A stretch of 35,670 nt of DNA from an uncultured Verrucomicrobiota bacterium (GTDB taxonomy: Bacteria; Verrucomicrobiota; Verrucomicrobiia; Verrucomicrobiales; Verrucomicrobiaceae), in contig CAILZI010000052.1 of assembly GCA_903838675.1 (NCBI GenBank), positions 1-35,670 of the forward strand, given 5' to 3'. The position numbers were made by a program, and so were the translations under genes. How positions within the stretch are numbered: position 1 is the stretch's first letter; each line of letters begins with the position of its first letter. Below the pieces are notes generated by a model. That model had not been told where the DNA came from. It made no database searches and saw nothing but the letters and a program-made list of their open reading frames with translations. Of this stretch, positions 33,457-35,670 are shown piece after piece.

Positions 33457-34911
33457 TCAGGCCAGTATGTCTTTGATGACATGCCCGTGCACATCCGTGA
33501 GACGACGCTGGATGCCGTTGTGGTAGAAGCTGAGTTTTTCGTGGTCGATGCCGAGCTGGTGCAGTGCGGTGGCGTGGAGATCGTAGCAGTAGGCGGGATT
33601 CTCCGCGGCTTTGGAGCCGAGTTCATCTGTGCTGCCATACGCTGTGCCGCCCTGAACGCCGCCGCCGGCCATCCAGGCGGTGAAGGCACCGGGATTGTGA
33701 TCGCGTCCCTTGCCTTGTGCCGCAGGCTGGCGGCCAAATTCGCTGGTGCAGATAACGAGGGTACTGTCGAGCATGCCGCGTGATTTCAAATCGCGCAGCA
33801 GAGCTGCGGCACCGGTGTCGAGCACCTGGCCCCAGTACCCGTGGTCGCGCACGAGGTCTTCGTGACTGTCCCAGTTGGGGCGGATTTTTTTAGCCGTGGT
33901 GTTTTCCGCGCCGCAGTAGATCTGCACATAACGCACGCCACGTTCGACGAGCCGGCGAGCCAGCAGGCACTGCCGGCCAAAGGGACCGATATCTTCGTGA
34001 TCAAGCTGATAGAGCTGCTTGGTGAGTTCCGTTTCGCCACGCAGGTCGGTGACTTCGGGCGCGCTGAGCTGCAAGCGTGCCGCGAGTTCATACGCGGCGA
34101 TGCGGGCTTCGAGCTCTGTATTGCCAGCACGATCGGCGGCATGGGCACGATTGAGGGTTTGTAAAAAATCACGGCTCGTCTGTTCGGTGTCCCCGCGCAG
34201 TTGAGCGAAGCTTTTGGGTGGAAACAAATCGGCGATGGGCGGCTTTTCGGCATCGGTCTGCAGGGTCGTCCCTTGATGCACGGCGGGAAGAAAGCCCGCG
34301 CCCCAGTTGATCACGCCTCCAGGTGGCAGGCCGCGCGAATCTGGCAGCACAACGAATGCTGGCAGGTTCTCGCTCTCGCTGCCGAGGCCATAGGTGACCC
34401 ATGCGCCCATGCTGGGAAAGCCGGGCAGGATGAAGCCCGTGTTTGCCATGAACATCGCCGGTCCATGCAGTGCGCTCTTGCTCTGCATCGAGTGAATGAA
34501 GGCCATGTCATCGACGCAGGTCGCGAGCTGCGGGAAGAGATCGCTGATCCAGCGCCCGCACTGGCCATGCTGGCGAAACGGCCAGTAGCTGCCCTGGCAG
34601 TTGCCCGGCTTGGAGGCAAAGAACTGCATCTTGCCATCGGGATCGAAGGGTTTGCCGCTGCGCCTTGCCAGCTCCGGTTTGTAGTCCCACGAATCCACAT
34701 GGCTGAGGCCGCCAGGGCAAAAAATTTGAATCACCGCACGTGCCTTTGCGGGCAAAGGCGAACGCTTGGCCGCGAGCGGATTCGTCGCGGCCTGCGCCTC
34801 GCTCAACATCGTCGAGAGTGCCACACCGCCGAGGCCGCCGCCGAGCTCCCAAAGGAAGTCACGGCGTGAGACGGCTTGCTTGCGGCGGTGGCAGGGGAAA
34901 GCGGAGTTCAT
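33457..34911 (-). CDS. DUF1501 secreted protein with Tat signal
   Basis: DUF1501 proteins belong to the sulfatase/alkaline phosphatase-like fold and are abundant in Planctomycetota and Verrucomicrobiota, normally next to a DUF1553 protein. The 484-residue protein has a twin-arginine signal (SRRDFLWELGGGLGG), then FCPGGLSHVDSWDYKP, SALHGPAMFMANTG, RGVRYVQIYCG, WDSHEDL and TSEFGRQP. The usual DUF1553 partner is present, as only its last codons are visible at the window edge, but a toxin-antitoxin pair separates the two. Confidence 0.93.
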   Translation of the reverse strand: MNSAFPCHRRKQAVSRRDFLWELGGGLGGVALSTMLSEAQAATNPLAAKRSPLPAKARAVIQIFCPGGLSHVDSWDYKPELARRSGKPFDPDGKMQFFASKPGNCQGSYWPFRQHGQCGRWISDLFPQLATCVDDMAFIHSMQSKSALHGPAMFMANTGFILPGFPSMGAWVTYGLGSESENLPAFVVLPDSRGLPPGGVINWGAGFLPAVHQGTTLQTDAEKPPIADLFPPKSFAQLRGDTEQTSRDFLQTLNRAHAADRAGNTELEARIAAYELAARLQLSAPEVTDLRGETELTKQLYQLDHEDIGPFGRQCLLARRLVERGVRYVQIYCGAENTTAKKIRPNWDSHEDLVRDHGYWGQVLDTGAAALLRDLKSRGMLDSTLVICTSEFGRQPAAQGKGRDHNPGAFTAWMAGGGVQGGTAYGSTDELGSKAAENPAYCYDLHATALHQLGIDHEKLSFYHNGIQRRLTDVHGHVIKDILA

Positions 34912-34935
34912 GGCAAAAGAATTGTTATTTGCGAC

Positions 34936-34953
34936 AGCACATTATTCCGTGCT
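34936..34953. promoter_or_regulatory. Candidate operator of the toxin-antitoxin pair
   Basis: Inverted repeat AGCAC-N8-GTGCT, 12 bases before the antitoxin ATG. Antitoxins of this family usually repress their own promoter through such sites. The site lies in the 53-base divergent gap shared with DUF1501. Confidence 0.45.
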
Positions 34954-34964
34954 AATGTTCGCTT

Positions 34965-35270
34965 ATGAATCTGGTTCTTGATCAAGACATCGTCAGTCTC
35001 ACCGATTTTGCGCGCCGGACGCGTGAGCATACTGCGGAGCTCAAGAAACATGGCAGGCCGCGCGTGCTCACTCACAACGGGAAGGCTGCGGCTGTGGTGC
35101 TCTCCGTGGCGGCCTATGAGGAGCTTGCCCATGATGCAGAGGAAAGACGGGCTGATATGGAACTGAAGTCCATCCTCGAAGCCTACGCCAAAGGAAAGCG
35201 AGGGACTCCAGGACCTCTTGCTTTCCAGCAAATTCGGCAGCGTGCAGCGAAACGTCGATCCACCAAATGA
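34965..35270 (+). CDS. Antitoxin, Phd/YefM-like
   Basis: Antitoxin of 101 residues. The N-terminal DNA-binding fold contains IVSLTDFARRTREHTAELKKHGRPRVLTHNGKAAAVVLS (in parts), typical of Phd/YefM, and VAAYEELAHDAEERRA follows. The C-terminal ~35 basic residues would wrap the toxin. It overlaps the toxin gene by ATGA. Confidence 0.9.
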   Translation: MNLVLDQDIVSLTDFARRTREHTAELKKHGRPRVLTHNGKAAAVVLSVAAYEELAHDAEERRADMELKSILEAYAKGKRGTPGPLAFQQIRQRAAKRRSTK

Positions 35271-35629
35271 GCTTTCGCTGGGAACTCTCCGACGAGGCAG
35301 AGACCGCTGTCGAAGAACAGCTAGCTTGGTATGAGTCAGATGAAAAGCACGGCGGAGCGCAACTCGGCGACAGGTGGCTTGAAAGCCTGGAGCACGCTTT
35401 GTCCAAACTCGCGGGAACTCCATTTCGACATGGTATGGCTCCAGAAAACGAGCGCTGGAATCCGGAGGTGAAGATCCGTCAAATGCTCTTCCGACCATGG
35501 AAAACCGGCATCGGCTGGCGCGTGCTCTACACCATCGACGAAGATGACACACTCGTAAGCGTGCTTCAGATCCGACACGAACGCCGCCGTTGGTTGTTCG
35601 AAGTGGAAGATGAAGATCAGTCCACATAA
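35267..35629 (+). CDS. Toxin, RelE/ParE superfamily
   Basis: Small basic/acidic toxin-fold protein of 120 residues. It shows the RelE/ParE pattern: an N-terminal helix pair (ETAVEEQLAWYESDEKHGGAQLGDRWLESLEHALSKL, in parts), PFRHG, then strands IRQMLFRPWKTGIGWRVLYTID and VSVLQIRHERRRWL. The target could be gyrase (ParE type) or ribosome-bound mRNA (RelE type); the sequence does not decide. Its end overlaps the tail of the DUF1553 gene on the other strand by 13 bases. Confidence 0.88.
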   Translation: MSFRWELSDEAETAVEEQLAWYESDEKHGGAQLGDRWLESLEHALSKLAGTPFRHGMAPENERWNPEVKIRQMLFRPWKTGIGWRVLYTIDEDDTLVSVLQIRHERRRWLFEVEDEDQST

Positions 35630-35670
35630 ACAAACTCGTTCGTGTTGATGAGCATGCGGCAGAGGGCAAA
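35617..35670 (-). CDS. DUF1553 protein, only the C-terminal end
   Basis: Seventeen codons and a stop are visible on the minus strand, ending LCRMLINTNEFVYVD. This is the characteristic last strand of DUF1553/PSD1 proteins of PVC bacteria. The rest lies outside the window. It is the normal partner of DUF1501. Confidence 0.75.
   Translation of the reverse strand, partial: FALCRMLINTNEFVYVD

Overview
The window is mostly a chromosomal segment of a Verrucomicrobiota-like bacterium, probably near Prosthecobacter or Verrucomicrobiaceae. This is judged from gene families typical of the PVC group: a ThuA-domain protein, the DUF1553/DUF1501 pair, DUF1080-type proteins, DUF5069, and VIT/von Willebrand proteins. 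The first ~2.65 kb looks different. It holds an EamA-type transporter with a histidine-rich tail and a YXWGXW-type lipoprotein, both more typical of Betaproteobacteria. At the seam near 2,690 the ThuA gene loses the continuation expected of its family. That points to a chimeric assembly join or a real recombination breakpoint.

Layout: 1-2,614, foreign-looking transporter and lipoprotein. 2,646-4,321 (minus), truncated ThuA protein and secG. 4,490-10,994 (plus), a run of VIT+VWA protein, VWA protein, response regulator, small membrane protein and histidine kinase. 10,995-12,740, fabZ, a PlsC-like acyltransferase and an L,D-transpeptidase. 12,858-15,107 (plus), a NemR-like TetR regulator with a TAGACCG/CGGTCTA operator, then thioredoxin, DUF5069 and SDR genes whose promoter carries a second copy of that operator. 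15,206-20,927 (minus), an eight-gene NAD/ADP-ribose operon. 21,308-22,333, asd. 22,651-25,007, a second histidine kinase/response regulator pair. 25,058-29,537, a dipeptidase, a pseudouridine synthase, rsgA and opgG. 29,627-35,670, a polysaccharide-breakdown and PVC-type secreted-protein region (two DUF1080-like proteins, a 2-hydroxyacid dehydrogenase, a PL6 lyase, DUF1501, and the end of a DUF1553 gene), with a toxin-antitoxin pair lodged between DUF1501 and DUF1553.

The most interesting system is the ADP-ribose operon. In transcription order it encodes an NrtR-like Nudix/winged-helix regulator, a DUF4291 protein, two different ADP-ribosylglycohydrolases, a KptA/Tpt1 RNA 2'-phosphotransferase, a macrodomain protein, a small membrane protein, and a third ADP-ribosylglycohydrolase with a hydrophobic C-terminal end. 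Six of the seven junctions are 4-base ATGA overlaps. The promoter has TTGACT-N17-AATACT with two copies of CTTCGTGT-N7-ACAC spaced 23 bp apart. The predicted transcription start falls on the GTG start codon, so the mRNA may be leaderless. The set looks like a self-regulated unit for making, removing and recycling ADP-ribose marks, possibly on RNA; that role is inference.

A second regulatory unit is the NemR-like repressor with two matching operators. It suggests that the thioredoxin/DUF5069/SDR operon answers electrophile or oxidant stress.
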